From Azadirachta indica (Eukaryota; Streptophyta; Magnoliopsida; Sapindales; Meliaceae), in the NCBI GenBank assembly GCA_022749755.1, contig CM040444.1, positions 7,629,009-7,693,008 of the forward strand: 64,000 nucleotides of DNA. The letters are read 5' to 3'. Positions 36,652 to 49,946 of this stretch are shown piece by piece; within the stretch, counting starts at the first letter, position 1, and each line of letters opens with the position of its first letter. The notes under the pieces were generated by a model. The model was not told the origin of the DNA. It did no database searches and saw nothing but the letters and a program-made list of their open reading frames with translations. The position numbers were made by a program, and so were the translations under genes.

Positions 36652-37392
36652 TCAACAACAAAATTTGCTTTTCTACCAATTAATGGAAAAAAGGAAATAA
36701 TAATTTTACGTAAACAAGAAAAACAACTTTACAAAAGAAAAGAGAAAAAAAAAAACATAAAGATCATGTTACTCATTTCTCAATGAAAATTTTATCGGTA
36801 AAAGATTAAAAAAAAAAAGTTGAATAGAAATCTGCAGTGACACTTACATATTGATCCAAATAAAGAAGTAAAGTAAAATTCAAAAGAAAATTTAAATACA
36901 AAGATGCTTGTATGTGTATCAATGAGAAGACAATGACGTGAATGAATATGTGAGAGTAGCAGTAGTGACAGCGTCATGGTTATCATATGTGCAAACAGCG
37001 CTGGCCACCTAGCTTTTAGCATGTGTAAGCAATGACTCCAACACACTGGCGACAACTTCGATTTCTTCTTTTGTCTTGACGGAGGGGGCAAATGTCATTG
37101 CATTTTTTTTTCCTTTTTTTTATTAAAATTAGGCTCAAAATTAGGTTTTGTCTTGTGTTTAATTTTAATTAAAAGGCATAAAAAAATAAAGTTTTGTATG
37201 GGTCCCTATTTTTACATATTTAATAAAATCTAATATGAGATTATATTAATTAGATAGATTGATATCAATTTTGGCAACTTCAATATCCAACAAAAATTCT
37301 CTCTCTTCTTTTATGATTATCTTCCAAATAAATGATGATCAGAGAAAAACCAGTTTTACCAGCAAAACTCCTTTATTACTTAAATCAAAAAA
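36652..37392. other. Spacer between the two tandem units
   Basis: I found no second copy of this 741-bp stretch in the window. It is less extreme in composition near 36900-37090, where a 99-codon minus-strand frame (36792-37091) occurs, but no known domain is seen. It ends where block B' begins (AAGCTTTTTGTG at 37392). Confidence 0.55.
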
Positions 37393-38925
37393 AGCTTTTT
37401 GTGTTAAGTAGTTTTGAGATAAAAATTTGGCAAAGTTTTAATATAATTATTAGAAATTGTATATCTTTTGCTCTTTTTATCTTCAATTTATATTGATCTT
37501 TTATGAGTAGCGGTGATCTTTTCCTATATATCATTATATTATAATATTATAATATTAGAAATTAAATATTAAATCTAAAAAGGTTTATATCTAAAAGGGT
37601 TTATTTTATTCTATTATTTCACAAAACTTTAGAAACAAAAAATATAATTATTTTAATTGAAAATGTTAAAGTGAATTTGGACAAATTGATGTACTAAAAT
37701 ACTTCTAACCTTCTTTCTTTTCATTTTCTTAGTTTTGATTAAAAAATTTAAAAAAGAATTTTGATTATTTTTATTTATAATAAATATGTATGCATTTAAT
37801 GTTTTTATTATATTAATTGTACACTTGACATGTTTTTAAGAAAATGTAATAAAAAGAATATAATTATATAGTTATATATTTATTTTATTATTTTATTTTT
37901 ATTATTATTATTAGTTTCTATTAGTTATATTTTGTCGTTTCCATTCTCCATCGTCACAACCAACAAATGATCTCTCTTTCCTTTGACGTTTTCATTTCTT
38001 TTCTTTTCATATTTTATCATCACTTTGTCATTAATAGAGAGAAGAACAAGAAGTAATAGAAGTAAATAAAAAAAGGAATGTTGAATTAATTTATGAAAAA
38101 TAATTATAGAGAGAGAAAAAAAAGATAAAGATAAATGAATCAATTAATTAGCAAAAATAAAGTTATAGAAGAAAAAGAAGGGTCAGATGAATAAAAAATT
38201 AATTTATAAAAAAAAAAAAAGGATAGAGAGAAAAATGTTGTTGCTATTTATCTCTTTGACTTTTAGGGGAAAAAAAGATATTTCTCAAGTTACTGACCTT
38301 GGTTTAACTTTTGTGAGTTTGCAATGGTAGGATATTAGCAATGTAGTCCCTAAGGATTAGTAAAATAAAAGAAAAAATTTAATCTTTTCATAATTAACAA
38401 TTTAACCCTAATTATTTACAATAATATTAGGGACTAAAATGTTTAATCTATTATTTAAAAAATTTTAGAAACAAAAATATAATTATTTAATTAAAATTTT
38501 AAGATGAATTTGGATAATTTGATATGCTAAAATATTTTTATCAAATAGTTATGGGATAATATTTGACAGCCGCAAAATATTATTACCAAACTTTAAGGTT
38601 TAACAATTTTTATAGTATTTATATTTTATGATCACTTTGTGGTTAATAGGGAGAGAAAAACAAGAAGTAATAAAGAACGAAAAAAGGTTTTTGAATTAAT
38701 TTATGAAAGACAAGTATAGGGAGAGAGAAAAAGAGATAAAAGATAAATAAAAAATTAATTTATAAGAACTTATAGAGAGAGGAAAAGAAGAGATAAAGAT
38801 AAATAAAAAAATTAATTTATGGAAAGAAAGCTAGAGAAAGAAAAAAGAAGAACTAAGATGAATAAAAAAATAATTTATGAAAAAATGGATGTAGAGAGGA
38901 AAAAGAGAGAAAAAAGAATTAATTT
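37393..38925. other. Block B' start: AT-rich, purine-rich repeats
   Basis: A near copy of 14897-16424, including purine-rich tandem repeats at 38037-38240 and 38648-38925. No gene is supported. Confidence 0.7.
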
Positions 38926-38929
38926 TTTA

Positions 38930-39620
38930 CGAGTACTTGATTCAATGGGAATATGGCATTGAAGCGGATGCTAGGTGGGAGTGAGATGTCACTTTGTGGT
39001 AATTTTAGAAAGAAGTTAAGGTATACTTGGACACCCTTCATATGAGAATGTCAGGCTCTTTTAGTAGGGGTGATTTGTTAGGGCCTTAAATCTGATGGCA
39101 TGTAACAACTTGATGGTGGCCTTGTATCAAATTAACAGGTTACGGAACTAACACAAGACTATACAACACATCCCAACAATCTGAGATGAGGGAATAAGGC
39201 TTTAATGCGTTGGGTGTTGCTAAACACTCAGAGATAGATGAGTGTTCTGAAAACATTATGATGACAGTTGGCATCACCAAAATACGCTGATTGAACCCCA
39301 ACATAATTGTGAGCAAGAATGGTACTAACAGCAACTAGTAGTAGTTGAGGTGTGTAATGGATATCGAAAATAAGCATTGCGGGTAAATATGGATGCTAGT
39401 TACAGGTTAGAAGACTCAAAACAGTAGCAAGGGAACTCAAAAAGGCCTTAAACATAGTGCACTTGCTGGGAACAAGGCAAGGTTGACTTGATCTTGATGA
39501 GGTGTCAAGAAAAGACCAAGTCACCTTGATTTGGCTGTGCAATTTCTTGGTTTGAGAAAAATGGTGCACATAGTAGCCTTAGGTAGCAATCACTTTTCCT
39601 AGTTGAATTCTGAACATGAA
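38930..39620 (+). pseudogene. Gypsy pol C-terminus and LTR start remnant, copy 2
   Basis: The duplicate of 16425-17120. The YLIQW-like motif has changed to YLIQWEYGIEADARWE and keeps the tryptophan-glutamate. TGTTAGGGCC, the putative LTR start, is at 39076. Confidence 0.45.
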
Positions 39621-40374
39621 TAATATCTGAATTTAATTAAAATCTGAATATAAATGATATGTTTATTTTTTTAAAAAAATGTAAAAATAAATATTAAATT
39701 GTTTGTTTTTAAAATATAAAAGTTTGAAAATTAATAATTTAACATATATATCCTTTCAAGTAATATATTGTCTTTGCCTTTTACCTAATTTTTATAATAA
39801 ATAAAGTTTTCAAAAACTGAGATCTCTTATATGTTGAAAACAAAAATTGTTGAAAAAAAATGAATCCTTTCCATCGATTATTCTTATTTGACAATATTCA
39901 TTGAAAATTCCTAAAATTAATTAATTAAACCACATATTAGCACAAAAAGCTTAAAGTCCTCTTTAGAAAAAAAAATCAATAAAAATTATTCGACAAAACA
40001 TTCACTTAATCAAAATAAAAGGAACCAAATTAGACAAATAATCCAAGTTTATCATGTAGTAAAAAAAAAAATTAGTAATAAAAAATGAAAAATTAAAATT
40101 TACCAAACACTAGAAATTTAAAAATAATAAAAAATATTCTTACGTATAAAACCAACATAAAACAATATATATTATATTATGCCTAAAATTTTTTTTTTAT
40201 TAAATTAAGAGCAAAACTAACTTACAAGTGAGAATTAAGATGAGAGTTGAGAAAATAAGTAGAGAAGACCAATAACAGAGAAGAGAAACATGCCAAAATT
40301 AATTAAAAAAGGTTCTAATTATTTTGGTAAATAAATTAATAAAATAGCGATTTTTGAAATATAAAAATATTAAA
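39621..40374. other. AT-rich intergenic stretch, nothing recognised
   Basis: The duplicate of 17121-17846, with small indels and no coding potential. Confidence 0.6.
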
Positions 40375-40384
40375 TTATTCAAAT

Positions 40385-40507
40385 GGGATATTGACAGATG
40401 CCCCCCTCAAATATAAGACAAAGACAAATTTGCTCCTGATGTTTAGAGATAAACGAAAACCCCCTTGAAGTTTGATCAAAAGACAAATACCCCCTAGAAT
40501 TAATGTT
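40385..40507 (+). repeat. Left terminal inverted repeat of MULE 2
   Basis: It starts GGGATATTGACAGATGCC and aligns along about 123 bp with the reverse complement of 44174-44297. Confidence 0.9.
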
Positions 40508-41392
40508 TTGTCAGTTAAATATACACAATGATAATTTTACCCTTAAATAGTTAAAAGACATATAAACTGATCATGTTATCCTCATATGTAATAATATAAT
40601 GACAATTATATCCTAACTTTTTTGAAAATTATGCCTAATTTTTTTAATTCTATAATTTTATACTTATTATTATTATTATTATAAAATCTTAAAATAGATT
40701 GCAAATTATTTTATTAAGTATATTTGTTGCTCTAAATATAAATAAAATGGCCATTATAAATATACTTGGATGGCCATTATAAATATATATGGATGCCCTA
40801 AATATGGAATGCATGGCTAAAATGGTTGTTGAATATTGGTGAAACAATTTTACCTATTATAAAAACCTGATGGTAGATAATATATTGGTCATATGCTTTT
40901 TCCAATTTTAGTTATTAAAAAAAATCACCATACAGAACAAACTTTTGTTTTCCTAAAGAAAATCCCACTCAACAATGTCTACTATTATAATATATAAAAT
41001 CACATGCCTCCCAATTTCACATCTTAAAAAACCTTGACAGCAAATAAAAATACATTAACCCTAGCTATTGCAACATAGAATATTCCAATTATCAATATGA
41101 AATCTTCATGGCTGTGAAGAACTCCTAGAGTCATTCATCATAAGGTGATTTAGATTTGAAATCAAAGAAAATTGAAGCTGAGATAGAAATTGAGGTTGAA
41201 CTAAAGTCCTATCAGCCTGTAAACCTTGACTTAAACTATTAGGTGGATGTCTATGATGTGTACTTTTTTGCAAAACACAATAAACAAATGATCAAAGTGA
41301 CATACGATTTCAACAATCCATACAATATTACAATATACATTTGATTAATATTTTTTGAACTACCAACCTAACCTTTCTTTTGGCATTGCTAT

Positions 41393-43500
41393 TTAGTTGG
41401 TCAAGTCTTTGATTGCATGATCTTTTATTATGTCTAGTAGATCTGCAAGAGCCACACCTGAACACAAAACCCTTTCTTTTTGTTCTATTGAAGGCTCACC
41501 AGGCTCCCTTTGCCTTAGTTTTCTAGGTCTATCAGTAGGGTTCTTCTTGATTAGTGGAAGCGGATGATGACAGTCCACATCAGGCTATATAATACTATCA
41601 GGTATAGGGTTTATAATACCATAATATGTTTTTACAATTGCTTCCTTCTTAAAATAATCATGCACATAGTCTTCTGAATTTTGTCGCAAGTATAATATGA
41701 CACTTGCAGCATGTTTGCAAGGAATTCCACTTATTTGCCAATTCCTGCAGTTGCACTCCATTGACTCTATATTCACCACATTGTTCATGGTGTTCTTCTC
41801 TAGAGTTTCAAAACTCGTCCTGCCTCCCGAAAACACCATCATTTTTCTCCCTTGCTCAACAACTTTTGCAACCTTTTTATACACAGTAAGTGGAAGATTA
41901 TATGGCCATACTTTCACTTCTGCATATTGCGAGACAAACTTATTCATAATTTTCCTTCTTACGTACTCCATCAAACTGAGCATAACCTTTGAAGTTGTGT
42001 CGAAGGCTAACCTTGACCACTGACTTGTCTGTATTTCAGACAACCATGCATGTGCAGCAATGCTTACTTTCTTCACTTTTTTAATCTTCTCCATGGCTAG
42101 TCTAAAATATGTTTCATTGGCAACTTTTAAATCTTCCCAAAAAAATCTTTTCAAGCTTAATCTAGCCCATTATTGTTTGATGTTGGCATATATATGCCTA
42201 GCACAATATCTTGTGGTGGCTTGGAGCAATTGTTGTTCCAAGGCTAGAAGCAACCCTTTTGTCTATCACTCATGAATGTAATATGGCTTCCACCTTTCCC
42301 GCCCACAATCTAATATAGAATTCTCAAAAACCAGCTCCAACTTTTGAGATTTTCTGAATCAACAACAGCAACAGCAAGAGGGAAAATCATATTGTTAGCA
42401 TCAAGACCAACTGCAGTAAGTAAGACTCCTCTATATGGTCCCTTCAAGTGACAACCATCCAACCCAATATAACGTCTACAATCAGTAATAAAACCTTCAA
42501 TTTATGCTGCAAAGGAGAGATAAAAGCACTCAAATATTGGCCCTCTAGAATCATGTAACGTATTGCACTTTACAAAAGCAAATGACCCCTGGTTATATTT
42601 TCTAACTGCATTTGTATACTTGTACAGCTCAGCATATGCAATTTTATGATCTCCCCCAATGCTTTTTAATGCAAGCCACTTACCTCTGTAGATTGTATAC
42701 CTAGGAACTTCTAACCTTTGATTTGTATGAATTATTTCTTGTAGGACTCTTGCCTTAACGTTTGGATTAGTTCGAATTAAGGAACCATATGCTCTCGCAA
42801 TCAAAGCTGCACTTGCATCATTACACCAATTTGTTCTTAAACACTTATGTATAGAGTTGTATGTTTTAATCACAAAACGATCCAATTCACTTGCATATGA
42901 CACATGCAACCTCCATTTACAACTTAAATCCTTATGTTTAGTAGTGACCCTATATGATTCATTTTTTACCCTTATTATGCTAACACTTTCTTGAACACAA
43001 TAATCAACCAACACTTGCCTAAAAAACTATAGGTTTTAAATACATGTCCTATAACTAGTTTTATAGACCCCATGAGGTTGATATTTTCTTGAACCATGAC
43101 ATTTCTATGCATATCCGGGGGTGACTCTTCATTGCTAGGATCACACCTTTTGTCCTCTTTATCATTTGAATCACATGGATGCAGTTTTACATCTTCTATA
43201 ACTTTGAAGTCATCAGCATTAGCTCCATCAAATTCATCATAAAAAACTTCACCCACTTGGTCAACATTCAAACCACTATAATCACCCTCTTGGACAGTGT
43301 TCAATTCACTAGAATTAGTCCATTCCACAGCACCAATACCATTACATGCAACTGAGGCATCTCTCAAATTATCACATTCAACTCACCCTCATCTATTACA
43401 TCCCCCTTACTGTCAGATTCAGAATAACAAACAAGAGGGATGTTGTCAGGAGTTGGTTCGTAGGAGGTCCAGACGGATGCATTATTCTGCATCATATACA
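41393..43500 (-). pseudogene. MULE transposase (MURA-type), copy 2, with internal deletion
   Basis: Domain order is as in copy 1. The DNA-binding region is an open frame at 42502-43014, which here continues further than in copy 1 (RKYNQGSFAFVKCNT) because the frameshift near 19772 is absent. GLDGCHLKG and the SDRQK motif of the catalytic core follow. A 71-bp deletion near 41982 removes the NHTECFNAW segment that probably holds the third catalytic acid, fusing the flanks in frame (KVM-LSLMEY). The SWIM finger (CNCRNWQISGIPCKHAASVI) is intact at 41585-42154. The T-run frameshift near 43028 and a stop before the catalytic domain are shared with copy 1, so the element was dead before the duplication. 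Confidence 0.85.
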
Positions 43501-44173
43501 ATGCATAAATTAATTAATTAGTTTACTATATATGCATTTAATAGAAAACTATAACACTACTTTCCCTATAATGTTGAGTTTTATTTTAAATCAATTTATT
43601 AAGTAATGGGCTGCCTTATACATTAATTTATTGGTCCTTGGAATGAATTGCTAGGTGATTTCCATTATATATATATATATATATTGCGTTATTAATTTAA
43701 TTATTTAATCTATATATTAGTTTATTGATTCTTGGTATGTATAGCTAAGTGGTTTACCTTATTTTATATCCACATATATTCCTAGAATCTTTTCAAACTC
43801 ATTCATTTTTATTGTCTTCTTTACATGTGATTCTTTTGAGGCATATTACGTGAAAAGTAGCATTATAGATTAATAAATGGCAAAATCAAGAATGGGTTTA
43901 CCTCTTTCAACTTTAATTGACCCACGACTCAATTTAACTTGATTTTTAGATTTACTTCAGTCGAGTTCCGACGTTATTATGCTAGAAAAGATGTTGTAAA
44001 GAAGATGCTATGAAGGAAATAGTAGCGAGGACAAAGAAGCTGCTAAATCGAGAAGCTGCCACTTGTAGGATTAGGTTTCTTAATTTGGGAATAAGTGAAA
44101 CAAATGAAATTAAAATTTGATTATAGTTAAAATTTCTTAAAATACCCTTCTAAGTTTAACAGCGTAATAATGG

Positions 44174-44297
44174 AACATTAATTCCAGGGAGATATCTGTC
44201 TTTTGATCAAACTTCAAAGGGGTTTTTGTTTATCTCTAAACATCAAGGGAGAATTTTTCTTTGGCTTATGTTTGAGGGGGGTATCTGTCAATATCCC
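44174..44297 (-). repeat. Right terminal inverted repeat of MULE 2
   Basis: Inverse partner of 40385-40507. The outer 30 bases are the best conserved. Confidence 0.9.
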
Positions 44298-44474
44298 TTA
44301 TTCAGATATTTATTTATTCAGATTTAAATTAAAATTTTTAACTTAATTATATTCAAACATTTTTAACAAATATTTATACATAAGTTAAAAAACAAATGAC
44401 TGTTAGACATCTAAATAATTATATTTAGACTTCAACTAAAATACAAACAGTCCCTTAAACTCGCTTATTGGAGT

Positions 44475-46668
44475 GAGTAAAAAGTATAGTGGTAATGTGT
44501 ATATGAGACATGTGCCCCTAACAATTAGGGATGTTGGTTGCCCTTCATGTGTATATATATGTATATATATATAGGGTAGTGAAAGTGCTAGAGATCATCA
44601 ACTGAGTTAGGTGAATCTCTAGCACACAAGTCTTTATACATGTGTAAAAAGAAATAGAAATGTTGAAGGTGTGCTCTTTTGTGATTTTGTGTGCAAGCAT
44701 ATTGTGTTTCTTTTACGTGCAGAAAATTTAGAGAGCATAACATTCATTGTAGAGCTGTGAGAATGCTAGCTAAGTCTTTTTAGCAAAGCGCAGGGTTGTT
44801 GCATTATTAAAAGCCCCTATGACATCTAACCTTATAGAGATTGCTTTTTCATACGTTAGGCATACATAACTTGTGGGATTTTGATCCAATTTCTTATTTT
44901 GAAGATTTCAGGGATTGTGGAGCCCCAAGATGTTGTTGATAGGTTAGTATTTCATACCTTAATGGCACAGGTACTTGCATTGAAGAGGAAGGAGAAAGGC
45001 AATTCCCCTGTGTGAGATACCTACTTCTTATGTAGTATTGGATTATCACTATGCAATTACTATGGTGGTAAGTGGGCAAACACTCATCACTGTTATCATA
45101 CACCTGTCCCAACTTTATTTGCATAGATTGATTTTCATAGCGTTACGTCAGTGGTAAAAATCTCATCAAAACGTTTACTTAATGTTAAAATTTGAATTCT
45201 TAATAAATTTTCTTGTGGTAATGAACTAAAATACAATATCTCATTTAAAACACTAATACCCATAGCATGTGAGCACATAAGTACATTTAAGTAGTCGCAT
45301 TTGAAACGCCAAACCAAAAATCAAGGGATATTGTTGCCAACTTGTTTTGAAAGTTTGAAAGCATATTTGCCAAGACAGATATTAGCATGGGGACCACCTG
45401 ACCATGGTCTACAGTTGTCTATGTTGATCATGACAGCCACATGTATAGGAAGGTGGGATCACCTGATATTGAAGTGGATTAGGACCACGATGAAGATCAA
45501 ATGAGGTTATGATGTGTCATGTTATGGATAAGGTAAGCTCTAAAGCAAATAAAGAAGTGATCCATGGTAGGTACTTATGGATAAGATTTTAAGAGCCACT
45601 CACCATACCCCACGTGTCTTAGGATTTGACTAACCTCAAAGGACACTTCAAAATTCAACATAGGTGGAAACAAAAGGGAAATTAAGGTTTCTTGTCATTG
45701 GCCAATCATAACGAAGAGAGAGAGCCTCCTTTATAATCATCTTTTTCTCCAAAACCAAGGTACCATCTTTATCTCTCATTATCCTCACCATCTCTCCATT
45801 TTGGGGTTTATCCATTTCTCTCTCCTTAACCTTAAACAAAAGAATATTTAGTTTTCTCCATTATTTTTTCTTAAGATTCTCCACTATTATTCTTCATGTT
45901 TTATGGTTGATTTGTTAGGAGATCTCTATTATCTAAAGTCCCTTTTCTCCCATCACCTTGAGCTTGGTCAATATTCCTTCATTTTTTATACTTTTCATGG
46001 TTCTTCCCTCGTATAGTTAAAAAAAAAAAAAAAGCCTTTATTACCATTATTCACCTCCTCTATAATGTGTGCTAACTTAGGCATCAGAAAGGGCTCTCTG
46101 TAAGGCAACCTTTTCCGACCGTGTTTTCTGTCGCAAATGAGACAAAGTTATGAGGAGAAGGTGAGACTAAACCACTTAATGTGGTACATATTGTGGATTT
46201 GGGATAGGAATTTCTAATTTGCCTACTTGGGAGTTGGATGGTGTGAGTAACATAATCAAACAAGTACCTTGCAAGCATTCTTGGGCCTAGTTTGGAGGTA
46301 ATTTATTTGGCTTTGAGCTTTGAGTTTTGACCAAGCATTAACCAATCCTATATCACTTTGTTGTGTGCTGAGAGATTTTCCTACATCAGCAGATGAAGCT
46401 TTCAAATTAGAGAAAACCAAAAAAAAAAAAGAAAGTATTATTTTTGAAAAATGGGTTGAATGTGAAGAAGTAAGAAAAAATTTTCACCGTGAAAATGCGA
46501 TAAAAGGGAAGAATCCATCTATTGATTAAATGACAAAAGAGAAGGGAAAGGGAATTTGGTTATACTGAAGAGTGAGAGAGGTTTCATGGATTTTGAAGTC
46601 CTAAGGTTAAACTAATTGTGGGGTTTTGTTTTTTCTTTATATTTTATATTTTATCTATTTTCATTTAG
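44475..46668. repeat. Relic repeat R in block B'
   Basis: The duplicate of 21640-23843 with small indels. Like its twin, it stops abruptly and is joined to flank F, with no SABATH gene after it. No coding sequence is supported. Confidence 0.65.
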
Positions 46669-47249
46669 CAAATCAATTTAGTGATATTGATTGAAATAAT
46701 AATAATAAGAGAAATTGGCATATATCTCTCTTAAGTTTAAAAAAATAGATAAAACTTAAACGTCTATTAGTTGACCTGTTAGGTTACTATTATTTTGATC
46801 CCTAAAATTTGTGAAATAACATAAGATATATTTTATAACAAATTATTTTTTATTATTACAACAAATTAAAACGACATAAAACCGTATGGTTGTTAACTAG
46901 ATTTATTTGTACTATGTTTGAAATGATGTGGTCGCGGTATTGAGTTTTAGAATCAAATATGTAGTCCTAATGCGATTTCTAATCGAAACATACATATTAG
47001 ACCATATATTCAGATATAACATTACCGTATGATTGTTAACTAGATTTATTTATACTATGTTATGAGATGATGTGGTCGCGGTAATGACTTTTTAAAATCA
47101 GATATGTAGACCCAATGCAATTTTTAATCGAAACCTACATATTAAATCGTATATTTAGATATTAGATTTTCATATCGTACATGCATTTTATTTGATATGT
47201 TATTTTCATTTACTTTAATTAAAGCAACTTAACTTGTTAAAGTGCTTAT
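46669..47249. repeat. Flank repeat F, copy 3
   Basis: It contains the two-unit tandem repeat at 46881-47023 and 47024-47168 and is close to copy 2 at 23844-24424. Confidence 0.8.
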
Positions 47250-48726
47250 TGATAGCCTTAAGGCTTATAACCCATTGTTTTGATAACAACAAAAACATTG
47301 ATATTCTTAACTAACCACATTCTTCTTGTAACATTTATTGTTATACTTCTAGCATGAAGAATTGGAATGCAATTGTGAAGATAATACAAACATCCAAAAT
47401 GAAAGCATTCATGAAGAGGCAAATTGGAATACCCAAGAGCAATTTAAAAGAGAAGATTTAAAGAATTGAAAACATACACGTTAGATGATTTTTTATTTTC
47501 TAATGTACCTTTAAAATTGATATTGATTTGCACTTAAAAGCTCAAATTCATTTTTTATTAAAACAAATAATTTTAAAATTTTTTAAAAATTCATATGGTT
47601 ATATGGTTTTGAAGTGAATATTTTGAATATGTGAATAATAGTTATATTTTTATGGGCCAAATTAAAAGTTTTTGAAAATTAAACTAAAATACAAGCTTTT
47701 CAAACCTAAAAAATGGACCAAAATGCTGAGTTTTCAAAATTACACCTAAAATCAGTTCAAACCAATTCGGTTGACTGAAATAGACTGGTCAGTCAACCGA
47801 ACCGATGGCAGAATGTAAGGTTTTTAGGTTTGTCGACCGAACTGAACCAGTCAGTCAACCAATCCTTGTAGATTCGTTAATCGATTTTTCAAGTTTTGAT
47901 TTTGAGATTTCTAACATTCACTTGGTCTACCGAATAGACTTCTTTAGTTGATTGACATACAAAAAAATTTGAATTCTTGAACCCTTAATCACTTGGAACA
48001 TGTTTTGAACACTTGGTAAACTTGGTCACTTGTTTTAGAAGTGCAATATAAAGAATTTGAGCTTTCATTTGCAAATCAAACATCCAATTCATGCACACTC
48101 TATTTTTTCATTTGTATTATTCTTTGGAACAGAATGTTTGTATTTTTCCTTGATAAAATTTTTTTTATCATGATTATTTCTTTATAATTATTGTGATGTT
48201 GAATATGAGGGAAACACACTTGGGATAAAATTTAAGTAACATCCATCAGTCACTTCGTTTGTAAAAGTTGAAAAGGTACTCGATCAAGTCCTCTCGGTGT
48301 ATGGTTTGAGTAGCACCCTAAAGTTCACTTGAAGTTGTAATTGATTGCCTTTGAGTTTGAAGGTATAAGTAGTGAAATCTTCAAGCTCACTCGCTTGGAG
48401 GCATAAATATAAGCCGGAGATTTGCCAAACCACTTAAAAATCGACGTTGTCTTTCTCAACTCTTTCACTCGTTTGATTTATATGCTTAATATTGTTATAC
48501 ACATTTTCCACACATAGCTGAACTTGAATTGTGATAATTTACATATTGATTAGTGAGTTATTTGTTGAATTTATTTTATTGCACTTAAGAAAGAATTCAA
48601 ATTGCTTGGTATTAGGTGTTAGGTTGCTTTAAAATTATGAAATCTTTGAAAACCCAATTCACCACAATGCCCCAAACCGCGCCCCCGCGCCCCACCCCCT
48701 CTCTGGGTTGCCTTAGTGGTATTTCA
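47250..48726 (+). repeat. 5' LTR of Sirevirus-like copy 3
   Basis: It runs from TGATAGCC to ATTTCA with TATAAAG at 48047-48053. GTCGACCGAAC and CAGTCAACCGAAC motifs cluster at 47760-47970. Confidence 0.85.
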
Positions 48727-48728
48727 AT

Positions 48729-48743
48729 TGATATCAGAGTAGG
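48729..48743 (+). other. Primer binding site, copy 3
   Basis: TGATATCAGAGTAGG is close to the initiator tRNA-Met complement, with G to A at the third base as in copy 2. Confidence 0.7.
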
Positions 48744-48780
48744 TTCTCTAGAAAAGGACTTAAGCGTCTTATGATGATCC

Positions 48781-49946
48781 ATGGCAACCTTTGGATACAT
48801 TGATGGACAATCACCCGCCATACCATCATTTTTTGATGGAAATAATTATTCATATTGGAAAATTATGATGAGAATATTCTTACAATCCATAAATTATGAA
48901 ATTTGGGATGTTGTTGTTGACAATAAATTCATTCCCAAATTCATAAATGAATGGGGTAACTTAGATAGGAAAAAAATGCATCTTTAAATATTAGAGCCTC
49001 AAATATTTTATCTTATGCATTGAATAGGACTAATATAAATTTTCTATGTTCAATTCAGCTCATGATATTTTCTTTGCCTTAAAAAATTTTTATGAAGGTG
49101 ACAAAACTAAAGAGAATAAGGACTTGCACCTTGAACAAAATGATAATTATCTTGAAACTCTCATGGACTACGAAGACAAAAGAGAAGATAATGAGAGAAA
49201 TGTTGAAGAAAGGAAGATGAATCAAGTTACCAACATATGGCATTAGGAGATAATGAGGTAAATGATTTTGAACCTTTTCATTCGTACGATGAATTGTTAG
49301 ATGCATTTAAAGAGTTGCATAATCATTTTCAAAATTTGGTTTCAAAAAATAGCATTCGTAAGAAGAAAATTGATAACCTTCTCTTTGAAATTGAATCTTT
49401 GAAAGAAGAAAAGAATGTTTTGGAAAATGAGAATGCTACTTTGGAAAGTGACAAAATTGCGTGGAAAGATGAAAATGAAAATTTGCCAAATGATAATGAA
49501 TTTTTTGAGAGATCAAATTGATTGTTTACAAAAGAAAGCTAATGGTTTTGATGAAGATAGAAATGTCCATCAAAAAAGAGATTGATTTTGTAAAAGAAAA
49601 GCTTTGTGCTTCTCAAAACCATGAGAGCTGAAGATTTCATGCTTTATCTAAAGAATATGAGATGCTTTAAAAAAGGACCATGGATTTAAATGACATTGTT
49701 TTCAAATTGATGAACAGTCAAAAGAATTTTGAAAAATTACTTGGTTCTCAAAAATGTGTTTTTGACAAAGGAGGTACTGAATACAAGCCTTACATTAAAC
49801 AAAAATATTTGAAAAATTATTTTGTGAAAGCTATGTCTTTCAATGATTCTAAAATTGCATGCATTATTAAGAAAAATAAATATATTGGTGTTAAAAAATT
49901 TGGCTTCAAAAAGGAACCAAAACTAACATTGAAGGACTCAAAATGA
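48781..49946 (+). pseudogene. Sirevirus-like gag, copy 3, frameshifted
   Basis: The N-terminus reads without interruption for 68 residues (MATFGYIDGQSPAIPSFFDG, then YWKIMMRIFLQS and EIWDVV). It is frameshifted at an A run near 48970 and resumes at 49046-49246. The coiled-coil part lies at 49237-49521 (DELLDAFKELHNHFQNLVSK, then EEKNVLENENATLESDK). The last frame, 49680-49946, has lost the CNYC knuckle through a deletion of about 39 bp after KIAC. Frame changes match those in copy 2, so they are ancestral. Confidence 0.8.

Larger units (their letters stand above)
40385..44297 (-). mobile_element. Mutator-like (MULE) DNA transposon, copy 2
   Basis: Both terminal inverted repeats are full length (40385-40507 and 44174-44297, about 123 bp). 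The 10-bp target duplications TTATTCAAAT (40375-40384) and TTATTCAGAT (44298-44307) differ at one base. It lies at the same site relative to flanking sequence as copy 1, so it was copied by the segmental duplication and not by transposition. It encodes a broken transposase on the minus strand. Confidence 0.92.

Noticed and set aside
36792..37091. 99-codon minus-strand frame in the spacer
   Set aside because: Hydrophobic and low in information, with no known domain and no second copy for comparison. It is mentioned only under the spacer.
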